Shown: one piece after another, positions 8,346 to 15,126 of the stretch
Position numbering within the stretch: the first letter of the stretch is position 1
Layout: every line of letters begins with the position of its first letter
From: an uncultured Paracraurococcus sp.
GTDB taxonomy: Bacteria > Pseudomonadota > Alphaproteobacteria > Acetobacterales > Acetobacteraceae
Assembly (NCBI GenBank): GCA_903896535.1
Contig: CAITYE010000137.1
Location: forward strand, 1-37,177
Direction of reading: 5' to 3'
DNA: 37,177 nucleotides
Translations under genes and position numbers: made by a program
Notes under the pieces: generated by a model
Told to the model about the DNA's origin: nothing
Database searches by the model: none
Seen by the model: the letters and a program-made list of their open reading frames with translations, nothing else

Positions 8346-9089
8346 ATGATCAGACTTATGATCGCGCTGGCGCTTGCGCTGGCGGCCCAAAATATAGCGC
8401 ATGCAGAAGCGCCAGGGATGCTTGTTGGCCTCGTAGGCGGCGATGGCAACAGCGTTTCAACGAGCCACCCCCTCCCCGTCACTCTCAGCACCGGCGCGGC
8501 AGTCATTGGCGCGGTGAACCTCAACGATGGGTCCGGCAATCCGTTGACCTCGACCACCATTTCGAGCGCCTACCGCCTCAATGTCCACACCCTCGGCATC
8601 ATCGCCGCCGGCGCGACGGCTGGCTCATATGTGTATGAGATGGGCGGCACGGACGGCACCAACACGCGCATGATTTCGACCGACACCAGCGGTCGGCTGA
8701 TCCTCGGCGCCGGCACCAACGCCATCGGCGGCGTCTATCAAGCGCCGAACGCGACATCGGCGGCAGGTATCGCACCGAGTGCGACCAGCGCGCTCGCGGG
8801 AAGCCTCGTGCTCAAGGCGTCGGCTGGCAATCTGTATGGCCTGACCGTGACGACCAGCACCGTCGCCGGATACGTGATGCTGTTCAACGCCACCAGCGCG
8901 CCAGCGGACGGCGCGGTGACGCCGACGAAATGCATCTATCTCGGCGCCGCGCCGTCGACGGTCGCGATCTCCTGGCGGTCAGGCCCGGCATCCTACTACT
9001 CGACCGGGATCACGGCGGTATTTAGCACCACGGGCTGCTTCACGAAAACCGCCAGCGCAACCGCTTTCCTTGACGGAGACGTCCAGTGA
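8346..9089 (+). CDS. Exported fibre-region protein with signal peptide
   Basis: This 247-residue protein follows the hub genes; GAGG lies upstream of the ATG. It begins with a clear signal peptide (MIRLMIALALALAAQNIAHA then EA). The mature part is rich in Ser, Thr, Gly and Ala. Its C-terminal half (SLVLKASAGNLYGLTV, then ADGAVTPTKCIYLG and FSTTGCFTKTASATAF) has the pattern of a beta domain often seen at the end of phage structural proteins, so I read it as a fibre or virion-surface component. A signal peptide is unexpected for a virion protein assembled in the cytoplasm. It might instead work in the periplasm or outer membrane of the infected cell. Function not established. Confidence 0.7.
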   Translation: MIRLMIALALALAAQNIAHAEAPGMLVGLVGGDGNSVSTSHPLPVTLSTGAAVIGAVNLNDGSGNPLTSTTISSAYRLNVHTLGIIAAGATAGSYVYEMGGTDGTNTRMISTDTSGRLILGAGTNAIGGVYQAPNATSAAGIAPSATSALAGSLVLKASAGNLYGLTVTTSTVAGYVMLFNATSAPADGAVTPTKCIYLGAAPSTVAISWRSGPASYYSTGITAVFSTTGCFTKTASATAFLDGDVQ

Positions 9090-10270
9090 GCACCATCAAA
9101 ACCATGCGCCGCTGGCGTCTGCTTGCGGCATTTCTCGCGGTCCTGATCGGGCCTGCGGCGCCGATCTTCGGGCAGACGATCACCTATTCTGGCGTCTATG
9201 CGCCGCTCTCCACGGCAGCCGCTCTTTTCGGCATAGGAGCGGACGGCACGGTCACAATCTCGTCGGGCACGACCACGCTCACACGGGACATGCACTACGC
9301 AAACCTGACGATCTCGGGGACGGGGAAGCTCAACACAAATGGTTGGGTGGTATATGTTTCTGGAACGCTCGATCTATCGAACGCCCCGGCGCAGGCAATC
9401 TACAGTTTTGGCTCTGCTGGGGGAAACGGTTCGGGCGCGACCGGCGGCGGCCCGGGCTTTTACGCAGGGACTTTGGCCTACATTTCGTCGGGTGCTAACG
9501 GAGGCTATGGGACCAACGGCGGAACGGGAGTTGGCGGTGCTGGTATCGGCTTTAGCCGAAATGCGGGATACGGCGGCGACGGTGGCACGTCCGGCGCAGG
9601 CGGAACAGCGTCAGCGGGCGCGACGGCGGGCGGCGCGGCGGCAACTCCCACATTTGTTCAGCGGTTGCCTTGGGTGGGTTTGCCTATCCCGCCGAACCTA
9701 CAGACGACTGGCGGATCAGCGGCCGGGGCTGGGGCGGCTAATTCGATCTGGGCCGCACAAGGCGGCGGAAGCGGGGGCGCCGGAGCAGGTGACGGCACGA
9801 ATAGCGGCGGCGGAAACGGCGGCGGCGGAAGCGGAGGTAACGCCGTTGTCATCCGTGCATCTGTCATCAATCGCGGTGCGAGCACAGCGGCGAGTGCCAT
9901 TCAAGCTCTTGGCGGACCCGGGGGTGTTGCCGGCAACGGCCTTGCCGGCAACACTGGCGGCGGTGGGGGTGGCGGTGGCGGCGGCGGTGGTTTGATCGAC
10001 CTCGTCGCGGGCGCCCTCGTGGGTGCGACGGCGACCAACGCGCTTGACGTATCCGGAGGGGCTGGGGCTGTTGGCGGAAACGGCATCGGCACTGGGAAGG
10101 GCGGCGGTGGCGGCGGGGGCGGCAACGGCGGCGCAACCAAGGTGCTGATTTTGTCGCCTCCGTCGCTGACCCTCAATGCCGTGAACACCGCCGGCACGGC
10201 GGGAAGCACCACGGCCACCACGACTGGTGCTGCGGGTGGGGCGGGCGCTGTATCGCGGTCAAATCTGTGA
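9086..10270 (+). CDS. Polyglycine-rich putative adhesin with signal peptide
   Basis: The GTG start overlaps the previous stop (GTGA). The 394-residue protein has an N-terminal hydrophobic export-like segment (LLAAFLAVLIGPAAPIFGQ). A beta-helix-like part follows, with LTRDMHYANLTISGTGKLNTNG. From about residue 115 it is dominated by glycine runs, including one of twelve consecutive glycines. Long glycine stretches in tail adhesins are known from the gp38 adhesins of T-even-like phages such as S16, where they fold as a stack of polyglycine-II helices carrying receptor loops. By analogy this may be the receptor-binding tip. That is inference; length and N-terminus differ from gp38. Confidence 0.65.
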   Translation: MSTIKTMRRWRLLAAFLAVLIGPAAPIFGQTITYSGVYAPLSTAAALFGIGADGTVTISSGTTTLTRDMHYANLTISGTGKLNTNGWVVYVSGTLDLSNAPAQAIYSFGSAGGNGSGATGGGPGFYAGTLAYISSGANGGYGTNGGTGVGGAGIGFSRNAGYGGDGGTSGAGGTASAGATAGGAAATPTFVQRLPWVGLPIPPNLQTTGGSAAGAGAANSIWAAQGGGSGGAGAGDGTNSGGGNGGGGSGGNAVVIRASVINRGASTAASAIQALGGPGGVAGNGLAGNTGGGGGGGGGGGGLIDLVAGALVGATATNALDVSGGAGAVGGNGIGTGKGGGGGGGGNGGATKVLILSPPSLTLNAVNTAGTAGSTTATTTGAAGGAGAVSRSNL

Positions 10271-10280
10271 GGGCATGGTC

Positions 10281-10736
10281 ATGAAACTCGAAATTTTCGT
10301 GGCGGCGCTGGTGCTGCTTGCGCTTCCTGCGGCCGCACAGACCGACGGTTTCGGCCGCGCCTTGGCCTGCACTGGCACCGGCCCGGTCACTTGCACTGCC
10401 GATGGGATCACGATCACAAACACGACCCTGGACACCGTGGTGGGCGCATTCTCCGCCCTCGCGCCGACTGGCTATACACCCCCTGCGCGTCCGCTCGTCG
10501 AAATCGCCCCTCTTGATTTCATGGCCCGCCTCACGCCAGCCGAGCAGACAGCAATCGCCACGGCCGGGCAGAGCAATGCGCAGGTCCTGTTGTTTCTGCT
10601 CAAACTGGCCGGCGCCACGACCGTCAATGTCACCGACGCTCTCACCCAGGCTGGCGTGCAAGCGATGGTCGCCGCGAATCTACTGACCCAGGCGAGGGGC
10701 GCCCAAATCCTCGACCTGTCGCGCGCATCGCCTTGA
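10281..10736 (+). CDS. Exported small protein of the fibre region
   Basis: I choose ATG 10281 because a GAGGG motif at 10269-10273 is well spaced and it gives a clean signal peptide (MKLEIFVAALVLLALPAAAQ). The product is 151 residues. The C-terminal half (FMARLTPAEQTAIATAGQ, then LLFLLKLAGATTVNVTD and LLTQARGAQIL) is helical and resembles small phage proteins found next to tail fibre genes, often as fibre accessory or chaperone candidates. It is the third consecutive gene with an N-terminal export signal. In-frame ATG 10275 would add two residues. Function unknown. Confidence 0.65.
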   Translation: MKLEIFVAALVLLALPAAAQTDGFGRALACTGTGPVTCTADGITITNTTLDTVVGAFSALAPTGYTPPARPLVEIAPLDFMARLTPAEQTAIATAGQSNAQVLLFLLKLAGATTVNVTDALTQAGVQAMVAANLLTQARGAQILDLSRASP

Positions 10737-10809
10737 TCCTGCTCCGGCGCAACAGGGCCGGCAGGACTGTTCGAGCAGCCCAAACGACCTTATCGCCGAG
10801 AGGATTGTC

Positions 10810-11031
10810 ATGTCGCCAGCGAGCGCCGTCCCGCAGGGGAAGCCAGATGCCTTCGACGAGCTAACCACGGAGGAGCGCGAGCTGCTCGCCCACCTCGCCC
10901 GCAACGGTGTCGCCGGCGGCCGTGTCTGGCGGATCGTGCTGATCATGATCAGCACCGCCTCGGCGATCGCCGTCATCACCTCGGCGGCGATCGGCGCCTG
11001 GCACCTCTGGATGAGCCCGGGGGCGAAGTGA
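10810..11031 (+). CDS. Small membrane protein, holin candidate
   Basis: This 73-residue protein has a polar, acidic N-terminus and one strongly hydrophobic segment (IVLIMISTASAIAVITSAAIGAW) near the C-terminus. Its stop overlaps the endolysin start (TGATG), so the two are probably translated together. A single-span protein directly before an endolysin is compatible with a type III-like holin or an accessory of the lysis cassette. A second membrane protein after the endolysin is an equally good holin candidate. Confidence 0.6.
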   Translation: MSPASAVPQGKPDAFDELTTEERELLAHLARNGVAGGRVWRIVLIMISTASAIAVITSAAIGAWHLWMSPGAK

Positions 11032-11546
11032 TGTCTCCGTTTGACACCTGCTTCGCCTTCACCCTGCGCGAAGAAGGCGGCTTCACGAATGATCCGCACG
11101 ATCCGGGCGGCGCCACCAATCTCGGCATCACCCTGGCCACGCTGACCCACTGGCGCGGCCACCCGTGCACCGCCGAGGATGTGCGGCTGCTCACCCTCGC
11201 CGAGGCCTCCGCGATCTACCGCGCGCTCTACTGGCACGCCCTGCGGTGCGACCTGCTGCCGCCCGGCATCGAGGCCATGACGTTCGATTTCGGCGTCAAC
11301 GCCGGGCCCCACGAAAGCGCGGTCGAGCTCCAGCAGGCCGTCGGCACCACGATCGACGGCGTGATCGGCCCACTGACCGCCCTCGCCGCCAAGGGCGCCG
11401 ACCGCGCCACCCTGATCGGCCATCTCAACGCCCTGCACGAGGCGCGCTACCGCAGCCGCCCCGGCTTCTGCCGCTACGGCGACGGCTGGCTCGCCCGCCT
11501 CGACCGCTGCACCGACCTCGCCCTGCATCTCGCTGCGTCACCCTGA
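11031..11546 (+). CDS. Endolysin, glycoside hydrolase family 108
   Basis: This is a 171-residue muralytic enzyme. The N-terminus contains the family signature TLREEGGFTNDPHDPGGATNLGIT, in which the glutamate of EGG (Glu15) is the expected catalytic acid. The C-terminal half has YRSRPGFCRYGDGWLARLD, as in the peptidoglycan-binding part of GH108 enzymes. It should cut the peptidoglycan glycan chain at lysis. No signal peptide is seen, so release through a holin is expected. The start at ATG 11031 overlaps the stop of the preceding membrane protein; a GTG one codon upstream is also in frame. Confidence 0.92.
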   Translation: MSPFDTCFAFTLREEGGFTNDPHDPGGATNLGITLATLTHWRGHPCTAEDVRLLTLAEASAIYRALYWHALRCDLLPPGIEAMTFDFGVNAGPHESAVELQQAVGTTIDGVIGPLTALAAKGADRATLIGHLNALHEARYRSRPGFCRYGDGWLARLDRCTDLALHLAASP

Positions 11547-11557
11547 AAGGATCTCCG

Positions 11558-11827
11558 ATGATGGAACTCGCCAAGTATCTCGCCGCCCGCCTCAACGAGT
11601 CCGGCACATGGGCGACGATCGCCGCACTGCTCGCCGCGGCGCATGTCAATATCGATCCCGGCCTGTGGAAAGATATCGCCTTCTACGGGATGCTGGGCGC
11701 CGGCGCCCTCGGCGTGCTCATTCGTGAGCAGGGCACCAAGCCCAACGCCATGATCGCGATGGACGTGCTCCAGCAGCTCCTCCCGAAATCCGAACCTGCC
11801 GCGCCCTCGTCGTCCCCCGGCGCCTAA
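11558..11827 (+). CDS. Small two-span membrane protein, holin-like
   Basis: This 89-residue protein starts at ATG 11558, seven bases after a good GAAAGGA ribosome site. Two hydrophobic segments (TWATIAALLAAAHV and DIAFYGMLGAGALGVLI) are followed by a polar tail with Pro and Ser. Size, topology and place right after the endolysin gene suit a phage holin or holin partner. I cannot tell from sequence which of the two small membrane proteins of the cassette forms the lesion. Confidence 0.65.
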   Translation: MMELAKYLAARLNESGTWATIAALLAAAHVNIDPGLWKDIAFYGMLGAGALGVLIREQGTKPNAMIAMDVLQQLLPKSEPAAPSSSPGA

Positions 11828-11867
11828 CCCCGCGCGCCGCGGCATCGGCGCAACCCAGGAGAAACCC

Positions 11868-12206
11868 ATGCTGAAAAAAGCCCTCGCCGGCCTCGCGGCC
11901 GTGTGTCTGCTGACCTCCCTTGCCGCCTGCAAAGATGGCGCGCTGACCCCCCAGGGCGCCACCTTTGTCAATGGAGCAATCACCGCCGGCCAGCTCTACT
12001 GCAGCCCGGCCGGCCAGGTTGCCAGCGCCGGCGTGATCGCGGTGATCAACGCGGCCGACAAGAGCGCCGTCACCGTCACCGACAAAACGGCCGCCGTCGT
12101 GGCCGCGCTCTGCCCCGTGGTCAACGGCGTCAAATACCTCCCCGTCGTGCCGCCGCCGAACCCGGCCGCCGTGCCGGCCGTGCCGGTCACTGTGCCCACA
12201 AGCTGA
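11868..12206 (+). CDS. Small lipoprotein of the lysis cassette
   Basis: This 112-residue protein has a lipoprotein signal peptide ending in the lipobox LAAC, so the mature form should start at that cysteine and be anchored by lipid. AGGAGAAA precedes the ATG. The mature part has a second cysteine pair and a proline-rich C-terminus (PPPNPAAVPAVP). Outer-membrane spanin subunits are short, proline-rich lipoproteins coded beside endolysins, so an o-spanin role is possible. I see no embedded i-spanin partner. Confidence 0.65.
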   Translation: MLKKALAGLAAVCLLTSLAACKDGALTPQGATFVNGAITAGQLYCSPAGQVASAGVIAVINAADKSAVTVTDKTAAVVAALCPVVNGVKYLPVVPPPNPAAVPAVPVTVPTS

Positions 12207-12208
12207 CC

Positions 12209-12415
12209 ATGCGAGCGCTCGCCCTCCTGCTGCCGATCCTGCTCGCCGGCTGCGGCCTGTCCGCGCCTATCGTCGCGGCGAGCCTCGGCGTGCTGGCGGG
12301 CGAGCTCAAGCTCGGCACAGCCGCCCTCGAGTACCTCACGGCACGCGAGGCCCGGCCGCCCGACTGCTCGGCCACGGTGCCCCCACCATGTGTGGTGCTG
12401 CCGTCGCCGCCCTGA
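12209..12415 (+). CDS. Very small lipoprotein, spanin candidate
   Basis: This 68-residue protein starts at ATG 12209, two bases after the stop of the preceding lipoprotein gene. It begins MRALALLLPILLAGCGLS, a textbook lipoprotein signal with lipobox LAGC. The rest is a short helix and a Cys/Pro-rich tail (PPDCSATVPPPCVVLPSPP). Two adjacent lipoproteins at the end of a lysis cassette are suggestive of outer-membrane disruption, but neither has a recognisable spanin family signature. Confidence 0.65.
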   Translation: MRALALLLPILLAGCGLSAPIVAASLGVLAGELKLGTAALEYLTAREARPPDCSATVPPPCVVLPSPP

Positions 12416-12472
12416 AGTCTCGACGGTCGCGCGCTGGCGTCCATCGCGAGCGCCACCGCAGCGACGGAGACG

Positions 12473-12507
12473 CCGGCCGGCCGCCATATCCGTATGGGGC
12501 CGGCCGG
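12473..12507 (+). other. Strong hairpin with UCCG loop after the lysis genes
   Basis: The arms CCGGCCGGC (12473-12481) and GCCGGCCGG (12499-12507) are perfectly complementary. Inside them CCATA pairs with TATGG around a TCCG loop, with one bulged base. The RNA loop UCCG is of UNCG type, which is unusually stable. No T-run follows, so this is not a standard terminator by itself; it may protect the late mRNA end or act with the next hairpin. Confidence 0.75.
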
Positions 12508-12530
12508 TGACCATATTGCGCGCTTGACGA

Positions 12531-12562
12531 AAAAGGCCCCGGGGGAAACCTCGGGGCCTTTT
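12531..12562. terminator. Bidirectional rho-independent terminator
   Basis: AAAAGGCCCCG pairs with CGGGGCCTTTT, and the stem extends by G-U and two G-C pairs to a GAAA tetraloop. It has a T-run on the plus strand and, by symmetry, on the minus strand. It stands between the end of the late operon and the convergent integrase operon. Confidence 0.88.
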
Positions 12563-12598
12563 GTCGTTTGGTGGCGCCAAGAACACCCTGCGAACACC

Positions 12599-12725
12599 TG
12601 CACCGCTTCTGCACCACATCCCCGTGCATTCGCGTGCCGGTTCATGCACTGTTCCCGTCGATGGGGGTTGCACCCCGCTGCACAAGAGTCTAGGAAACCG
12701 GCGCCGTCCGTGGCGCTCGCTGCAC
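12599..12725. repeat. TGCAC repeat cluster, candidate integrase arm sites
   Basis: TGCAC occurs at 12599, 12610, 12645, 12669, 12679 and 12721, with TGCAT at 12625, all in the same orientation within 127 bp. The cluster flanks the tRNA-like core on the side away from the integrase gene. Arm-type binding sites of tyrosine integrases are short direct repeats in this position. The assignment is inference from placement. A GAGTC (GANTC-type) site lies at about 12686. Confidence 0.5.
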
Positions 12726-12758
<33 letters not shown>

Positions 12759-12788
12759 CGGCGGCGATGGCGAATAAACCTAATATAT

Positions 12789-13862
12789 TCAAGCCAATAT
12801 TGCGCCCACTGCCGGTGGGTGCACCTCTATGTGGTTCCAGAACCACCGTTCCTTGATCTCCGGTACCAGTCCCTCGGGCACCAGGTGCGCGTAGCGTTCG
12901 ACGAGCACGACGCTGGACCAGTCGCCGTCTATCTTGAGGCGGAGTAGGTCCTTGTGCATGGCGTAGTGCCAGCTTGCCCAGGTGTGGCGGGCATGGTGGG
13001 GCGTGACGGGTTTGGTGATCTTGGCGCGCGATAGGGAGCCGGCCCAGCCCTTGCGTATCTGACCGCCGGAGAGGCGTTCGCGGTCGGTGTAGGGCTTGCC
13101 TCGGCGCTGCCGGAATACGGGGCCGTCGCGGTGCTTGAGGTTGGCCAGGGCGGCGATCACGCGGGGCGGGAGATCGCGGAGCAGGCGATCGCGGCCGTTC
13201 TTGGTGTCGCGAAGGGTCGCGCGGCCGTGCGGCAGGTCAACGTCCTGCCATTGCAGATCAAGCGCCTCGCCGAGCCGGGCGCCAGTGCCATACAGGAAGG
13301 TCAGCAGCGGGCGAAGGTGCTGCTCGGCCGCGGCGATCTGAGCATCGACTTCCGCCGGCGTCAGCCACTCGGTGCGGCTGCGGCCTGGTGCGCCGCGCTC
13401 GAATGCCGGCACCCGGCACCAGCCGCGCGCGGCCGCCCATTGCAGCACGGCCTTGGTGGGGGTGACGATCTCGCGGAGCTTGGTGGGGGGCGCATAGCCG
13501 GGGCGAAGGATGGCGTCGGCCGCGCGATCGATCCGCTCCTGCTCGATGTCGTCAACCATGGTGCGGGGGCCGAAATGGCGGAGCAGCTTGTTCAGCCGGG
13601 CGCGCGTGCCTTCGCCGGGCTGGCGGTCCTTCAGGTAGCCGTTGACGGCCTCGCCGAAGCTGTGGCGGTCCGCGGGCGCCCCGTGAAGGGCAGCACGGTA
13701 GAGCGCTGTTTCCCGGACCGCGCGGTATTCTTGCGCGAGCTCGGGGCGGTCTGTGCCAGTGCTTTCGTAAATTCGGCGTCCATCGATGGAGCCGCGGAGG
13801 TAGAGCGCGGCGCGGCCTTTGATGGCAACGACTTCAAGTCCAGGGCGGCGGCGGGGCGGCAT
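12789..13862 (-). CDS. int: Tyrosine recombinase integrase
   Basis: This 357-residue protein has an N-terminal arm-binding-like part (residues 9-45, ALYLRGSIDGRRIYESTGT), a core-binding domain (about 65-150) and a catalytic domain. The active-site set is visible: Arg196 in GTGARLGEA, Lys221 in DTKNG, His299 and Arg302 in HHAR, Trp325 in GDWSS at the place of the second histidine, and the nucleophile Tyr334 in VERYAHL. It should join attP to a host tRNA-Thr gene. It is the last gene of the long minus-strand operon, and its stop faces the attP candidate. Its first 232 bp overlap the preceding excisionase-like frame. Confidence 0.95.
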   Translation of the reverse strand: MPPRRRPGLEVVAIKGRAALYLRGSIDGRRIYESTGTDRPELAQEYRAVRETALYRAALHGAPADRHSFGEAVNGYLKDRQPGEGTRARLNKLLRHFGPRTMVDDIEQERIDRAADAILRPGYAPPTKLREIVTPTKAVLQWAAARGWCRVPAFERGAPGRSRTEWLTPAEVDAQIAAAEQHLRPLLTFLYGTGARLGEALDLQWQDVDLPHGRATLRDTKNGRDRLLRDLPPRVIAALANLKHRDGPVFRQRRGKPYTDRERLSGGQIRKGWAGSLSRAKITKPVTPHHARHTWASWHYAMHKDLLRLKIDGDWSSVVLVERYAHLVPEGLVPEIKERWFWNHIEVHPPAVGAILA

Positions 13863-14029
13863 CGCAGAACCTCCAGCATGGCCTCATGGGCGATGCGATC
13901 GAACAGCACGCGGCGGCCAGCGCGCAAGACCGGGATATCCTTGCCCTGCATCAAATCGAACAAATGCCGCCGGCTGATGCCTAGCAGCTTGGCCTCGTCC
14001 TCGATCGACCAGGCGCCCCCGTCAGGCAT
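13631..14029 (-). CDS. Excisionase-like helix-turn-helix protein
   Basis: The first 60 residues form a MerR/HTH_17-type DNA-binding domain (WSIEDEAKLLGISRRHLFDLM then VLRAGRRVLFDR), as in many small excisionases. The ATG overlaps the end of the ASCH-like gene by 8 bp. The frame stays open for 132 residues, and the last 77 or so run over the start of the integrase gene in another frame. That tail is Ser/Thr/Arg/Ala-rich and looks like out-of-frame translation of GC-rich DNA rather than a folded domain. Excisionase function is inferred from fold and neighbour. Confidence 0.75.
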   Translation of the reverse strand: MPDGGAWSIEDEAKLLGISRRHLFDLMQGKDIPVLRAGRRVLFDRIAHEAMLEVLRCRPAAALDLKSLPSKAAPRSTSAAPSMDAEFTKALAQTAPSSRKNTARSGKQRSTVLPFTGRPRTATASARPSTAT

Positions 14030-14642
14030 CTATGTGTTTCTGCGCGACGGCGAACGTTAGGGCGACGACATAGGGATCGGCCTCCCATGCGCCGGGGCCG
14101 TGGAGGTGGTTCCAGAGGCGTCCATAAACCTCGGCAGGAGAACGGGCGATGGGCTGTCCACAGCATCCGGAACTCATCTTGTGGTCGCCGCAGCACACTT
14201 CTTCCCAATCGACCCCTTCCGCCTTGGCGTCGGCCTCGGTGATCTCCTGCACTCGCTGCACCCGAACGTCGGTGACGGTCAGCGTCAGGCGGGACAGGCT
14301 GCGCGGCATGTGGATCGGAGAGCGCCATTTACCGATGCATGGCCGCGCCGTGTCAGCGCGATATTCGACGTATGGGGCGATGAAGTCCTCGCACCCACCG
14401 GCAGCATCGAGGATTGTGCCGCCTGGATGCTCCGCGAACGCCTCCCGCACCCATAGCCGGTCGCCGGCGGCGAAGCGGCTAGAGACCCGCATGAATGCGT
14501 CTCCGGACCAGAAGCCGTCGCGGTCTCCACAACTGGAGTTCCACACCGGCTGCGGCTTGATGATCCGCCGCGTCTGCGTCTTCCGGCCGGCGAGCAAGGC
14601 ATTGACCATCGGGGCGGAGAAGATGATGGGGCGGTCAGCCAT
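14022..14642 (-). CDS. ASCH/PUA-like domain phage protein
   Basis: I start at ATG 14642 (MADRPIIFSAPMVNALLAG), which overlaps the upstream stop by 8 bp; an in-frame ATG seven codons earlier lies inside the neighbour. The product is about 206 residues. The opening motif RPIIFSAPMVNALLAGRKTQTRR followed by GDRLWVREAF is characteristic of a widespread phage family with an ASCH (PUA-like) fold, thought to bind RNA or modified nucleic acid. Four cysteines near residues 150-165 (CCGDHKMSSGCCG) could bind metal. Its job in the lysogeny operon is not known. Confidence 0.65.
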   Translation of the reverse strand: MADRPIIFSAPMVNALLAGRKTQTRRIIKPQPVWNSSCGDRDGFWSGDAFMRVSSRFAAGDRLWVREAFAEHPGGTILDAAGGCEDFIAPYVEYRADTARPCIGKWRSPIHMPRSLSRLTLTVTDVRVQRVQEITEADAKAEGVDWEEVCCGDHKMSSGCCGQPIARSPAEVYGRLWNHLHGPGAWEADPYVVALTFAVAQKHIDA

Positions 14643-15126
14643 TGGACACCGCCGCGCGGTCAAGCCGCTCGATTTCTGCGATGATCAGGGCGCCGGCCCG
14701 CACCAGGTTGCGGCGAGCGGCCTTGGGGTTGTAGGTGGACGCATCCCAGGGCCAGAGCGCCCGAGCCGAGCCCGCAATCCAGTCCCTGGATTTGGGATCG
14801 ACATACGTGCACGCGGCGGTGTCGAGCGCGTAGGCCGCCGCGGCCCGCGCAAGCTGGGCGTTGCCGTATTGATCATCCGCCTCGTTCGATGCTCCCTCTG
14901 CCTGGGTCTGCCGGCGGCGTTCGTCGAGGATTTCGACGGCGACCCTCAAGCTCGGCGTCATATGGGCGTCCTGGGTCTCAATCAGCGTTGCCATGGCGCG
15001 CAGCACGGCTTGGGACTGAAAGAGGATGCGGCGCTGCTCGTGCGGTGGGGCCAGGTCAAAGGCGTCGGCGTCGATCGCCGTGGCGCAGGCGCGGGCGGTG
15101 GTGAGGATGTCGGTCCGGGCGCTCAT
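14635..15126 (-). CDS. Conserved phage protein of unknown function
   Basis: This 163-residue protein overlaps both neighbours by a few bases. Residues 60-105 carry the pattern ILDERRRQTQAEGASNEADDQYGN followed by QLARAAAAYA. I recognise this as a conserved phage and prophage protein pattern (ERRRQ...E.DD.Y...LA.AA..YA), but no function is established for it. It is predicted soluble and mostly helical. It is probably produced together with the ParB-like and ASCH-like proteins. Confidence 0.6.
   Translation of the reverse strand: MSARTDILTTARACATAIDADAFDLAPPHEQRRILFQSQAVLRAMATLIETQDAHMTPSLRVAVEILDERRRQTQAEGASNEADDQYGNAQLARAAAAYALDTAACTYVDPKSRDWIAGSARALWPWDASTYNPKAARRNLVRAGALIIAEIERLDRAAVSNG

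Noticed and set aside
10738-10766. A hairpin (CCTGC...GCAGG) before the first lysis gene as a terminator
   Set aside because: The stem is bulged and no T-run follows, so there is too little support.
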